From Adiantum capillus-veneris (taxonomy: Eukaryota; Streptophyta; Polypodiopsida; Polypodiales; Pteridaceae): a DNA stretch of 64,000 nucleotides. The position numbers were made by a program, and so were the translations under genes. Below are positions 1 to 12,022 of this stretch, piece after piece. Below the pieces are notes generated by a model that saw nothing but the letters and a program-made list of their open reading frames with translations, ran no database searches and had not been told where the DNA came from. The stretch spans positions 49,583,768 through 49,647,767 of the forward strand of contig CM043944.1 in NCBI GenBank assembly GCA_014529385.2, given 5' to 3'. Positions within the stretch are counted from its first letter, which is position 1. Each line of letters starts with the position of its first letter.

Positions 1-1037
1 CGTGCACTAGTTAAATTTTTGTGCTTATCACCTGTTGGGTCATTTGAATTTCCATTGTTTGCATCTTCTTGAAGCTCCAAGTGTTCTACAGAGTCATAGA
101 GCCTATCTTCTTCTTCATCTTTGCTTTCCTGGATTACACTTACTGCAAAGTAAGGAACAACATCATAGCCATTTTCATCACAAAACTTCGTTGTTGGATC
201 GTTTTGAATAGCGCACGCATCTAGAGTACACGCATCTAGAGTACTCAAGATGTGCTCCCATTCAAGTGGCTCTAATTCTTCCTCAGAAAAGGGTTTTGGG
301 ATGTAATTTGTATCTTCATTTGCCCTTTTTAGGATGCCTTCCTCTCGCTTTAAGCTTCCGTATTGCAAAGCTCCACACATCCACAGTTCGTTAGGCTTAC
401 CCAAACATGATGGAAGTCATGATCCTGCTACAGTAGTGGAATCAAAATCTTCAATCGGTGTTCTCATCACATCCCTGTAGCTATGGTCTTTCAAGTTTAT
501 CTTTGTTGTGGTTTCCATATGTCTCAGGTAGATATAGTCATATCCCCAATCCTGGACCATTTTCAGTTGTCTCATGAATAACCTTCCCAAAATAATATCA
601 TAGTTGTTCTTCTTGCCAAAGTCAACAATAGCAAAGGTTTGCTCATATTCAATTCCACAAGAAGTAACAACTACTTTTTCTAACAGTCCTATGGGCCTTT
701 CCATGTGTCTGTCTGCAAGATGCAGTTTCATCCTAGTAGCCCTTATTGCTGGTTTTCCCCATTTTTTCCAAACCTCTTTTGTTGTGATGACAACAGCAGC
801 TCCACTGTCAAGGATGACCATGGTTTTTACACCTTGGAATTCCATAGGAAGAGTGGTGTTCCCATCTTCTCCCTCACAGTACTCTCCAACCTTGTTTAAT
901 GGCATTGGTTGAGTGTTTAGCTGAGGCATTTCAAGCTCTTTGATCCTTTCCTCGATTTGAGTCATTGGTTTTTTTACGCCAAATTTCTCTAGGCATTTTC
1001 CCACAGTAGCCCACATGTTTGGTCGTATTCTAAGCAA
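1..1037 (-). pseudogene. Ty3/gypsy retropepsin-like protease and following linker (fragment)
   Basis: On the minus strand the frame from 1037 to 417 encodes about 206 residues with an aspartic-protease core: VILDSGAAVVIT carries the catalytic DSGA, and YDIILGRLFMRQL matches the ILG strand of retropepsins. After a stop at 417 an open acidic stretch continues from about 413 to the window start and resembles a protease-RT linker. No ATG starts it; it is the continuation of the gag frame from higher coordinates. The protein would cleave the gag-pol polyprotein of a Ty3/gypsy element. The stop at 417 and the broken gag upstream show a dead copy. RT, if present, lies left of the window. Confidence 0.75.
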
Positions 1038-1117
1038 CTCAGCTAACGTTATTGTATAGGTGACTGGGGTAGATAGAATATCTATCAGCTCTTTCGAATC
1101 GACGACCTTGTTGGGCG

Positions 1118-1627
1118 ACAGTCTCTATGATGGGATTGCAATAACCTCTGGCTTGGCCGCGTACTCTCCCGTATAGAATGGTAGTGTTCTTAGCGAATGG
1201 GGTTGATTGTCCCAAGACTGTAAAAATCCTTTGTCTCCCTAATACGATTCCAATTATAGATTCATTTTAGATCCAGCCTCAAATTCCTCTATTGGTGGAA
1301 GAGACAATCCTCTTCCATCATCGGTTTGGTTTACCCATCTTCTTATCTCACTTGCTTCATTGGCCTCTCTGACAGTCTCTGTGATGGGACTGCAATAACC
1401 TCTAACTTGGCCTCGTACTCTCCCGTATAGAATGGTAGTGTTCTTAGCGAATGGGGTTGATTGTCCCTACACTGTACAAATCCTTTGTCTCCCCAATACG
1501 ATTCCAATTATAGATTCATTTTAGATCCAGCCTCAAATTCCTCTATTGGTGGAAGAGACAATCCTCTTCCATCATCGGTTTGGTTTACCCGTCTGCTTAT
1601 CTCACTTGCTTCATTGGCCTCTCTGAC
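1118..1627. repeat. Two-copy tandem duplication, 254-bp period, inside the gypsy gag-protease region
   Basis: The stretch starting ACAGTCTCTATGATGG at 1118 recurs at 1372 and is nearly identical to the end near 1627. The period of 254 is not a multiple of three, so the duplication itself breaks the gag-protease frame. Confidence 0.85.
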
Positions 1628-2689
1628 TTGTTTCCACAATTCTTCAAGACCATATATTTCTTTACAACTCTCAGGTATAGCTATGTGAAATCCCTTGGAA
1701 GAGTTATCCGTGGTATTCAACACTATCCTTGGCTCCAATGTGGGGTCCTTGAGCTTTTGTCCGTACTCATGATTGGGATATGGCTCTTTTCGTTCTTGGT
1801 TTGGTGGGATTATTTGGTGTAGGTGGGACAAGGATCACACCCTCAAGTTTTTCCACTTGTGGTTCTAGTAAATCTTGGGCTGTTTGAATCATTTTCTTAC
1901 ACATTTCCAGCCTGTCCTTTTCTAGTTTTGCATATAGATATGTCATCCACCTATGTTCTTGGGTTTGGTTGTTTTTGAGCCATGTTTCATAGGATTTCAA
2001 GAGGGCTTCTAATGGCTCATTAACCTTCTCGACTAATACTGATCCTCCTGAAATAGCACTTTTTGGCTCACTTTCCATTGATGGTTCTTTTGGAGGTTGA
2101 GTCACCTCTGCAAGAGAAGGTGCAACCCTTTCCTCATGTTGCCTTATCTTCTCTTTAGCTTGGTTAAGTTCCTCAGGTAGGGATTTTTGCTCTCGTTCCC
2201 TACATGCTTTCATCCTAGCCTTTCTAGATTTCCAACCATTCCGTTTGCTCTTGGTTTTCTGACTAGGTGCGTTGATCTTTGGCTCACCCATCTCTAGGCT
2301 CACCTCAGTTTTTGTTTTCTCCGTCTCTGGGTTCTCATGAGCTTCCTTTTGAGCTTGCATTCTCGTAACTACTTGAACTGGTACGGCATTTTCATTTTTT
2401 GAGCTACTGGGTAGCTGAACAATTCCTGAGACATTCATGTGATTTGACTGATTCAGTTTGGGTTGTTTGGACAGTTGAGGATCAAGTGAATGACACCACA
2501 GTCTAGACAATAGGCATTTACTTGTGTAATCTCCACCTGAGGAAATTGTTTGACAAAGTGGTTGTCACGATTCTTGTGACAATCTATCTCTGGTTGAAGA
2601 GCTTCTTCTTGCAATTCCTCTTGGCTGTAAACAAGATTTGACCTAGCTAAGACTCTATCCACAATGAACCGCAATATCCTTTCGTCCAT
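1508..2689 (-). pseudogene. Ty3/gypsy gag: zinc knuckle and charged linker (broken)
   Basis: Three overlapping minus-strand frames (2689-2453, 2510-1767, 1831-1508) read as one decayed gag C-terminal half. The first ends with a retroviral-type zinc knuckle, YCLDCGVIHLILNC at about 2470-2510. The middle frame is a Lys/Glu-rich linker with probable coiled coil (SLPEELNQAKEKIRQHEERV). The knuckle spacing is C-x2-C-x3-H-x4-C, one residue shorter than the usual x4. Nucleocapsid knuckles bind the element's RNA during packaging. Frames change at about 2480 and 1800, so no protein can be made. Confidence 0.65.
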
Positions 2690-3746
2690 CTCGTACCTTC
2701 TTTCTTCAATTCAAAACGCAGGAGGTGGAGGTTGTACCGGCCTCGTCACTCCATGTGTTTCTATCATCTTTTGTCGCTTTCAAGGGAAGTACCCGCTTTG
2801 GTTGTTATAATACTAGGGCTTGTTTGTTGGATGGTTCCATCATCTATGTATATCGCATGTCTATAGGCATTTTAGCAACTGGTAGTGGAGGTTGTTGTCC
2901 TAAGACAAGCCGTGGCCTTGAAACTCCTACTGCTTTTGGTGCATTCCCCGTAGCGTATCTAGGTGGAGTAGGTGCTACTGCAAAAGGTTGTACATACCTC
3001 TTCCTAGCATATTCCATGCTATAGTAACACTCTTCCCTCGTATGGTTTGTCCATTTTCTCTCAATTTCACACCATAGAGGTTCTTGGAGGTCAGATTTGA
3101 CTAGAGGAGCAAGTCTCTAAGATAATCCTTCTATAAGCTTCATTTGCTCACCAGATATCTCTGGCTTTATTGTGGGTTGGGTTCTTGGTGAATCACTCCT
3201 GTGAGAAGATGTGTAACTCTCACTCTCAATATCATATCTTCTCAAGGTTCTGCTCTGATTGGATAGTCGTAAGTTATAGGGGTTGGTGATGGTACATATG
3301 GTCCTATTGTGATTGTAATTCCACCTCTATAAAAGTCATGTTCTATGGTTGCATCTGGGTACAGCCATGGTGGCAATGTAGCTGGGCTTGTGTCAAAATG
3401 TGAATAATTGTCATTTCAACACTTCTAACTTGGCTTGCCATAACTCTTGTCATAGCTATAAAAGGATTGGTAGATTGGATTTCTATCCTGATGGTCTTAG
3501 CTTTCTTCATGTCAAGCCCACTCAATACTCTCAAGATAGTCCTTAAGAAGCCCACCTTGGCTTAGTGCAACTTATCCCTTTTTGCCCTTGATCGGGTCTC
3601 TCAACAGTCATGAATTTTTGACTCTTTTGGTCTCTAGAAACTAGTTCTGGGTACCCTAAAAGTTTGGATTTAGGAAACCTAGGAAAATTCAGCTCGCAAG
3701 CTTTTCTCTTGGCTATACGTGACTCAATTTGGAGTTGTCCTATCAA
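2690..3746 (-). pseudogene. Ty3/gypsy gag: capsid region (heavily decayed)
   Basis: Minus-strand frames between 3746 and 2690 contain gag-like stretches broken by stops. One at about 3010-3120 includes LAPLVKSDLQEPLWCEIE followed by KWTNHTREECYY, typical of the end of plant Ty3/gypsy gag capsid regions. Frames at 3746-3543 and 3555-3343 are further N-terminal pieces. The order along the minus strand (capsid, knuckle, protease) is that of a normal gag-pol. The first open frame has no ATG, so the true start is unknown. Confidence 0.5.
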
Positions 3747-3935
3747 AAGTTAGAACAGTTTTGTGAACTGCACTTGAAACAACACTGAAAATAGTTTCAG
3801 GATCAAGGATTTTTGCTTGTATCTTGACCAAATGTGACCCAAATTTGTTGAAACTTTTGGTCACTAGGCTTACTTTATAGTGCTTAACACTTCTAATAGC
3901 TTAATGTGAGTTTTCACCTCCAAATTCGGGCTAGA

Positions 3936-4436
3936 GACATCATATGCGTACGATGTCTACTGTGGCCAAATCAAGTGATTTTTTACTCTAGAGGATCTTT
4001 ATCACTTGGGAAACTCTCATCAACTTTCAGAATTCAATTTGGACTTTTTTTGGTCAAGTTATGGTCAAGTTATGATGCGTCTTATGGTCTTTGCAAGCCC
4101 AAAAATGCTTCAAATTTGATGAAATTTGGCCTATATGCTTCCTAAATGCTGGAGATCACAATGGTGCACTCAGATGTAACTCTTGACCTCAGATATGGCC
4201 TTTAAGACATCATACGCTTATGATGTCCAAGTGGTCAGAATGGACTTCTGTTTCTACCCAAGGTACTCCTTGATGTGTAGAACAAGAATATGTGCTTACA
4301 TCAAATTTTGGATGTCAAAAATGCACAAAATCTTCAATTTTGACAAGGAAATCCCCCTTTTGAACACTCTAATGCAGTCAGATTTTTCAAATTTGGTCTC
4401 CATATGCCCCTTGAGACATCATACACGTATGATGTC
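3936..4436. repeat. Three near-palindromic 22-mers in the gypsy leader
   Basis: The motif GACATCATAYGC...GATGTC occurs at 3936-3957, 4206-4227 and 4415-4436. Each is an imperfect inverted repeat with GACATCAT/GATGTC arms and sits in a longer diverged repeat with similar flanks (TTTGGTCTCCATATG-like before, CCAAGTNNACAGAAT-like after). Spacing is 270 and 209 bp. Function unknown. Confidence 0.7.
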
Positions 4437-4551
4437 CAAGTTTACAGAATTACAGTTTTTCCACACAGAACTCTTGCACATGCCCCTCTTATATACTCAA
4501 CACCAATCAACCATGCAAAAATGTCAACAAAAGTCTTTTTATTGCATTCCA

Positions 4552-4580
<29 letters not shown>
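4552..4580. repeat. Poly-C tract (29 C)
   Basis: An uninterrupted run of 29 C. Proline-rich frames across it are artefacts. Exact length in the genome is uncertain because such tracts are hard to assemble. Confidence 0.9.
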
Positions 4581-4582
<2 letters not shown>

Positions 4583-5740
4583 AAGCAACAGAACCTACAT
4601 CAACATAATGTCAATTGAGGACATAGATGACACAATAGGCACATGGAGGAAATCTCTTTAGCTTGATAGGCTAAGACCATCCTACACATACAACACTCTA
4701 GAAGGCCAACTAAACCACAACCTAGAATCTCACTATTCTCAACTACACTACCTACCCACATACACACAAACGGAAGAAAACTCATCAAATCATACAAGAA
4801 TTGTATGAAACTTAAGGAGCACCATCCTCTCACTAGGATACAATTGTCCCAAAGCCTCTAATCTCAAAATCGTAGCTCTAAACCCATCTGCGAAAAACGC
4901 GTATAAAGACAAAACAGAATTTTGAAATGCCCGAAACTAAAATCTATGAATATTTATGCGTAGCTTACGTCGCCACCATTCAAATGACTACTTGCACGCA
5001 GAAAACAGACATCGTTTGATATACTTACAACCGTGAGTAGCTCATAGATCCGCGAGCGCACATGCTCCGTTCCGTGAGGAATGCTTGGTGTTGTCACGTA
5101 GCTCTTGCCGAGGATAGCATGATGGTGTTGTTGGCTCTCCAATGTGATGAATGAGCAAGGAGTAGCGCTAGGATGAAGCTCACACTCTCTCTCTCTTCCT
5201 CTCTCTCAAACAATTGACTGCAACTTAAAACTTAGATTATAAAAAAGTGTTTTTACAAAAGTGACCTAGGTACCTTATATACTAAGGCTATCTTAGGTTG
5301 ACCTAAAATAGAGTTTGAGGGGTCAAATGGCCTGGTATTTACAATCTGGAAGTGCCATTGCACCCGGCTTCTGCAACTAGACTACCTACTTATTACAAAT
5401 GATGTTTATAACCATAATCCTCAGCGTTCCATAACTCTCAAAAAATAAGTCTTTGTTAAGTTCTGTCATGTTGTTGACCCAGTGGTCAACAGAGGCAGAT
5501 GATTTGATATTTTTGAGCCCACCGTACATGGGCTCAAAAATCATATGTATAGTCCCTCCTTTCTAAGGGACAAGGGCATGGTGGAAGGGGATCAAAGTTA
5601 GGCCTTATTTTAGGCGTCGCAGATGAAATTGAAGCTATAGATTTGGAGCGCCAAATCACAAAATGTTTCCCCAAACACCCAAAACTACAAAATTTCTTGA
5701 ATTTCCATCGTTTTCCATTTATGACATTAGGCTAATTTCC
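4581..5740. other. No gene; possible 5' end of the minus-strand gypsy element
   Basis: No convincing coding region. On the minus strand a TATA-like TTATAATC (about 5235), a GA-rich stretch (5180-5210) and a GTAAGT donor-like site (about 5025) resemble an LTR or leader promoter. I could not find LTR ends or a PBS. Confidence 0.25.
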
Positions 5741-5754
5741 ATAAATTTCAAAGT

Positions 5755-5900
5755 AGGCATGTGGGTGACGTGGTTAGGGCATTGCCCCCCCAAGAGTAAT
5801 GTCTTGAGTTCAAGTCATGGAGAGTTGAGGGATGGGTGCCGCCAAATTTGCAGATGTGCAAGAATAAATTATAAGAAAAATCTTTGATGACTCTCCATAG
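5755..5900 (+). mobile_element. tRNA-derived SINE-like sequence
   Basis: TGACGTGGTTAGGGCATTG (from 5766) resembles a Pol III A box and GAGTTCAAGTC (about 5808) a B box, roughly 35 bp apart. The tRNA-like head is followed by an A-rich region near 5870. No clear TSD found. Low-to-moderate support. Confidence 0.35.
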
Positions 5901-7600
5901 ATAACACAACTTACTTACATTGTGAAACTCAATCACATGCTACAAAACTATAGATGGCGCACCAAAGCCATCAACAAAATAGCACCACCCAATGTTATGA
6001 GGTGTGAAGCCTAAACATTGAAAGCCATAAAGAGGTTAATTCCCTCCAACATGATAAACTTACAGATGGAGATGATCTTAAGCTCTGAATGTAAGCTACA
6101 AGGGTAGTTTTCTCACCATTCTATCTTTATGTTGGAGATGAATCCTTGCAATGCCCATGCACTATTCACACCTCCTGTTCTTGCGGTATGCAAGTCATGT
6201 GAGTTGATGCTTTTTCCACCTTCAGGAGTAGAGGTTTCCATGTAGTGCGAGTGAATAAAAGTAGAAGGAGTAGAATCTTGTTTCATGCCGTAATGGAGGT
6301 GAGAGAAGGGAGAGGAGCTAGCTTGGTGTCGAACTATGTGGTGGACAAGGGGAAGCTGAGATGGGGGAGAAGCTTGCTTGGTGCTACAATGGAGATGGGA
6401 GAAAGCTTGTAGAGAGATAATGCTGGACTATAGGGGGTGCATGTGGTTGCTGCAACCATGGAGAGCTTGGAAAAGCGTTTGTAGAGAGAGAAAATCACTT
6501 TTTAGCTATAGAATAGGTTTGGAAAGACTTTGGAGGGTGGAAAATGATGTTTTGAATTTTTTTGGAAAAAATTAAAATTTTGGAATTTTTTAGTGCACGT
6601 TTTTTTACTTTTGGAGGTCAAAAATACTTTTTTGACCATGAAATAGGTTGGGAGACCTTTTAAGGAGGGAAAACTTGAAAATTGAAATTTTTAGTGTATT
6701 TTTAAATCCGGACCAAAAAGTGGGGGAAAAGAGGTCAAAGTGGTCCCCCCTCCCCCCCTCCCCCTTTCCCCTAGCACCTCCCTTACCTTCTCACTAGGTA
6801 AGAGGCCATTAGAGGTGTAAGGCTACCTTGTCCCCCTACTTTTTTGAGGGTATAGAGTGTGTCCACCACCCTCTTCCTATTGGCTGGCCTCTAATTAACC
6901 TTAATCCCAAAGGGCCCCTAGAGGGTTCATATTTTTCCTAATGCTTTAATGGCTTTTAGCCAATGTGCACATGCGAGCCTTGTTTGTAAGTGATACATGG
7001 TAGGTAGAGGCGAAAAGATGGATCAAGTTTCAATGAGAATCATCGATTTTGACGGCGCCACAGAAAAAGTAATCTCTACATAAAAACTAATCTTGGCACA
7101 ATATTTACTTTCGATGGCCATGTCATCTGACAGAGCCACGTCTGCACATAATCATGGGTTCTTAATTGGCTTTCAACCAATGCGTGTAGGTGAGTTAGTT
7201 AGACAATTTGACTCGGAGGTGTCACGTCATGGGTTCACGCTGTGAATTGGCATGTGATTGGAGCTTTGATCTAGCTCGTAAGCCTTTTTTTCAGACCGCC
7301 TACACCTCAGGATCCATGCGAACCATGTCTACTTTATTGATCATTCGACTTGCTATCCGTGCAAACCCCTTGACTTAGTGCCCTGTCTCTTATAGAGTCT
7401 CATCACTAAAGACCACGAGGTCTTGAATGAAGCTCGAGCCGTGGGATCAACGACAGGCAAGTAGGGTACGTAATTCAAAATCAGCGTGCAGCGTGAGATG
7501 TTGGCCGACTTTACTTTTGCTAGTTGAGTTTACTTTTCCTTCTTTGTGTTCACCATATAATGCTATGTTTTGCCTTGGCTGGCATCAAAAGCTACGCGCC
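5901..7600. other. No gene recognised
   Basis: AT-rich and low-complexity sequence; the short open frames (for example 6378-6575) have no recognisable domain. Confidence 0.4.
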
Positions 7601-7665
7601 CACATGATTAGGGCATCTGCTTGTCAACGGGCATGTCGTGATTTTGAATCACCTCGGGGGTGTTG
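7600..7665 (+). mobile_element. Possible SINE head (weak)
   Basis: TGATTAGGGCATCTGCTTG resembles the A-box region at 5766, and GTGATTTTGAATCACC lies at a B-box distance. It falls just upstream of the gag-only element. Weak match. Confidence 0.2.
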
Positions 7666-7806
7666 AACGTGGCTTTTTTTCGTCCATCCATCCACCTCAA
7701 GATTCCCATGCTCGGCCCAAGATTGTCGATCCCAATGCTCGGGTGCCATTAAGGGCCGAGTCGCACCACGTACGGTGGGGGATGTGCAAGGGAATGACAT
7801 GAAAAT

Positions 7807-7859
7807 TGTTGTGATAGCGGCTATGGAGCCATGGTGGTGTAGAGCGTGCAGAGAAGGAC

Positions 7860-7924
<65 letters not shown>

Positions 7925-8067
7925 AGAAGAAGAAGTCGACACAGAACACACTATTCTTTGATTGAGAGTCAAGTAAATAAAGCTACAAAAACCATGCAAA
8001 ACTTGAGTTCCTGCATGCCTATAAGAAGCTTTTCCCATGGCTGACCGAAAAGGGCTTGGACCCAACA
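7807..8067 (-). repeat. 3' LTR of the gag-only element (261 bp)
   Basis: Same sequence as the LTR at 10005-10224 apart from scattered substitutions, a much longer (GA)n tract (about 7863-7920) plus (GAA)n, and loss of a short CTAAGTGAAGCTAG-like segment present in the other LTR. Confidence 0.88.
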
Positions 8068-8082
8068 ATCCCCCCCTCAAGC
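8068..8082 (-). promoter_or_regulatory. Polypurine tract of the gag-only element
   Basis: Minus-strand TTGAGGGGGGGAT directly abuts the 3' LTR start TGTTGGG, the expected plus-strand priming site. Confidence 0.8.
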
Positions 8083-8436
8083 CCGAACTAGATAGACCCT
8101 CTCATGATACCTCGAGTTTTTTTGGTATACTCGTCAAGCGTGAGTTTTAGGTTTTCTCACAACCAAGGATTTCTGGTTTATCCATAACCTAGTGCTAGGT
8201 CAGTAACCCCCCCTTGAATAGATAGGGTGTAGGTCACAAAAGTTAGCTACCAAAAATGGAGTTTTTGGTTCACTGCCAAACCTTGGGTTTAAGGTGTACC
8301 CAGTAACCTCATGAGGAGCGGACAAAATGGTACTTGAGAACAAAAATTGATAAATTGGGAGGTCTTACCACTCATGGGTGGCAGTGTCTATAGCTCGTAC
8401 AATTTATTTTGACTAAACAACATAAAAAGAGTTGAT

Positions 8437-9334
8437 CTAATAAATTTCCTCATCAACAGAATATATTGGAGATTCAATGTCTCCCTCAACCACATGAATT
8501 TGAGTTTTACCCTTTTGAAAGCACTTATTTGACGGATGATTTGTTTTACCATAGTGAACATAAGGATTCTTCTTGAAACATTCTTTCGTTTGATGATTGT
8601 TGCGCCCACAAATGGCACAAGATATGGTTCCATTGAATGGTCGAGATGAAGCTACTGTAGCGTCACATTTAGTGATTGCATATGCACTGGAAGTATCAGA
8701 AGAACTGGTGGGGGATACGACATTCGAGACTGTATATGCACTAGGAAAAATAGTAGAATTGGTACTAGGTACCCTGTGTTCTTCTTCCTGCAATGAATTG
8801 ATGATACCATCCAAGGAGGGCAGCGGATCTTTCTCTTTTAAAATAGTAACAATCTGATGAAATTTGTCAGTCAAACTTTTTAACAAAATGGCTATGAGAT
8901 CTTCTTCTGGTACTGGAGCTTCGACATAAACAAGTTGAGTTTTAATACTCTTCAGTCTATTGGCTAAAGCTGTAATGTTTTCATTTTCACACATGCGGAT
9001 GGAATATAATCCCATTTTTAAACTCATTTTTGAATACTTAGCCTGGCCCGAAAAGCTTCTCTAACTCTATCTAGGCAGCACTTGAAGAATCGACATCGTC
9101 CAAATAATGAATAAAATCATCTTCTAAGGAAGTTAGAATGATACCAAAAGCTTGTTTGTCTTTCCTCTGTAGCTCAACAGATAGTGCCCTTGTAACTGCA
9201 GCGGATGTGCCGGATTCGTCGACTGCGAGAGGCTTGACCACGTTCCATAAGTTTTTCCGCATCAAATAGCCTTTAACTTTGAGCTGCCAAGTGTGGAAGC
9301 CGGATCCATTGAATTTGTCGACTTTTGATGCCAT
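8437..9334 (-). pseudogene. Copia-type gag (UBN2-like) with zinc knuckle, broken
   Basis: Starts at ATG 9334-9332 (MASKVDKFNGSGFHTWQLK), the usual opening of plant copia gag. The first frame stops at 9071; the next frame, 9027-8437, continues the same domain (LANRLKSIKTQLVYVEAPV, then SLTDKFHQIVTIL). The C-terminus has a zinc knuckle CAICGRNNHQTKEC (C-x2-C-x4-H-x4-C) and a degenerate second one. A stop and frameshift lie between the halves at about 9030-9075. Gag forms the particle that packages element RNA. No protease or polymerase follows. Confidence 0.8.
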
Positions 9335-9989
9335 ATTTGATATGCAAAGAATAGCTTGGTCGTGTTTGTTATGCTTGTGAAGAATGATTGTCGATCTTCG
9401 TTAATGGAATTTCGGATTACCTTTTAACACATTAGTGGATCCGTAGCATAAAATAACCAAGAAGAACCGACAGTGACTGAAATTCATTCAATAGCCCATT
9501 TGCTGGAAAATCAAAATAGGGTTAGGCTTTCCATCAATCGAAGTCTTACTTGACGTGGCTAATTTTCTTTCAGCAATGGCACAATTTTCTTCAGCAATAG
9601 CTATGTGCCTCCTGCCCCCAAGGTGGTGGTCTAATGCCTTAGTGTTCCACAAAGTCGGCTTGGAAGGTGAGAAGCACCTCTTCCATAGGGGTTGGCCAAG
9701 AAATAATGGGCGGACAGGCTCAAAAAAAAAAGCCTTGTGTGTGAAAGTTAATGCAAAAACACACACAGTGAATTTTTCCTGCTCTGCAGACGACGCCGAG
9801 ATGATGAAGGTTCTTTGCAGCAGGCTAAAACCACCAAACCAGGGGTCGCTTAGGTGTCGAAATTTCACCACAGGGCCGGGGCGACCATGTTGATACTGCT
9901 TTTGCTCAGTTTCGTTGCAGCTCGACAGATGGCTTCCTCTCTGCAAGTGGCCGTACCCGTGAGGTGGAGTCAAGAGCCGAGGCCCGGTA
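9335..9989 (-). other. Leader of the gag-only element
   Basis: About 655 bp between PBS and gag ATG. It has an open minus-strand frame of 161 codons (9973-9488) without ATG or known domain; probably an untranslated leader, possibly carrying captured sequence. Confidence 0.45.
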
Positions 9990-10002
9990 GGCTCTGATAG
10001 CA
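9990..10002 (-). promoter_or_regulatory. Primer-binding site (initiator Met tRNA type)
   Basis: Minus-strand TGCTATCAGAGCC, one mismatch from the common plant copia PBS TGGTATCAGAGCC, two bases inside the 5' LTR. Confidence 0.8.
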
Positions 10003-10004
10003 GT

Positions 10005-10224
10005 TGTTGTGACAGCGGCTATGGAGCCATGGTGGTGCATAGCGTGTAGAGAAGGACGAAAGAGAGAGAGAGAAGAAGTCGACACAGAACACGCTATTCT
10101 TTGATTGAGAGTCAAGTAAATAAAGCTACAAAAACCATGCAAAACTTGAGTTCTAAGTGAAGCTAGCCTGCATGCCTATAAGAGGCTTTTCCCACGGCTG
10201 ACCGAAAAGGGCTTGGACCCAACA
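10005..10224 (-). repeat. 5' LTR of the gag-only element (220 bp)
   Basis: Ends TGTTG/CAACA. Short GA tract only. Paired with 7807-8067 and flanked by AAAAT. Confidence 0.88.
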
Positions 10225-10229
10225 AAAAT

Positions 10230-11305
10230 CACATGTAGGTCGCACCTACATAGAACGGAAAGGGCGAGATTTTGTAGGAGCCAGCTTCGGAAATCTCAAG
10301 GGATTGAATTTGTTGTTGAAGCCGTTGAAACAAGGAGAGCTCTACGTTTTCGTCAAGGTCAAGAGTTAGAGGGCAACGACTGTGAGCCGTCCATGTATAA
10401 CACATTCTAGTTCGGAATTTTCGTTGCAGCTATCAGATGGGCAGCACGTCAGCATGCAGAATTTAAACCTTGACCCTCCAATCAAGTAACGACAGGTCAG
10501 CTCTGGGAAAGCGATGAGGTGTTGACACCTCAACATGTGTAATTGTAATGCTGCAGCCAATCATTAGCGTCGTAAGCGAAGCCCCATGACTGAGTGCCGG
10601 CACGACTAAGTGCAACTGTGTGACTGGCACGCACATGCTTGCTTATGATGATTGGCGCCTCTGCTCTCGACCATTGACGGCCGAGAATGGTCGCCTATTG
10701 ACCATTCTCGTAATCAAGGCTCCCGGCCTGCGTCGATCGCCCATGATTAACGGGAATGGTCCCTAGGCGATCATTCCCTACACTGTAACTTTAGCTTAGG
10801 CTGGGTTCAGACGGGCCCGTGGCAAAATGGAAGGAAGGTGGGTGCTTCCTACCTGGCATGCCGATTGGATTACAATTTCCTCACTTCTCTCCGGACCCGC
10901 CACCTCTTGGGCGAGCCCCCCCCTCGGAAGATCTGCAGTTGCCAGGCTCCTTTTCGGTGCAAAACGCGGACATTGTGAGTTGATCTGCGCACGTCAGGCC
11001 TGCAACCAATGACACACCCGCTAGGCTACTCGCCATTGCGTATCTATTATCGTGCCATTGTTTATGTAAAGCTAAGCTGCCGTTCTATGTGAACGTGAGG
11101 ACGGAGGCAGAAAATATTTGCAGAGTTTGCCGCCGGGTTCGTGTGAACCCAGCCTTAATACCCACAAAATCCAGCCTAGAATCGGCGAGTGATTTTCCTC
11201 ACTTGTGCTGCTAACCCAGGATCCGTGTGATTTAGTGTGGGGGCTTATTGGCACATTATTATTGGCACACAAGATTCAAATCAAGAAATTCCCCCTAACA
11301 AGGTG
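10230..11305 (+). promoter_or_regulatory. Upstream region of the FAS1 gene, with a perfect hairpin
   Basis: About 1 kb without coding sequence and with higher GC than its surroundings. It contains a perfect 11-bp hairpin: CGAGAATGGTC at 10682-10692, a 7-base loop, and the complement at 10700-10710. No clear TATA box chosen. Confidence 0.35.

Positions 11306-12022
<717 letters not shown>

Larger units (their letters stand above)
7807..10224 (-). mobile_element. Complete gag-only copia-type LTR element (TR-GAG-like), 2,418 bp
   Basis: All structural marks of one insertion are present. Both LTRs begin TGTTG and end CAACA. Minus-strand order is LTR (10224-10005), PBS (10002-9990), leader, gag, polypurine tract (8080-8068), LTR (8067-7807). 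The flanks carry a perfect 5-bp TSD, AAAAT, at 7802-7806 and 10225-10229. Between gag and the polypurine tract there are only about 360 bp, so protease, integrase and RT are absent. It therefore matches non-autonomous gag-only elements and would need another element's enzymes. Its gag is itself interrupted, so it would also need gag in trans. Confidence 0.88.

Noticed and set aside
4183-4661. Frames with a proline tract over the poly-C run
   Set aside because: Artefact of the homopolymer; the flanking frame differs between the two overlapping ORFs.
9488-9973. 161-codon minus-strand ORF in the leader of the gag-only element
   Set aside because: No ATG, no domain, and position between PBS and gag makes an untranslated leader likelier.
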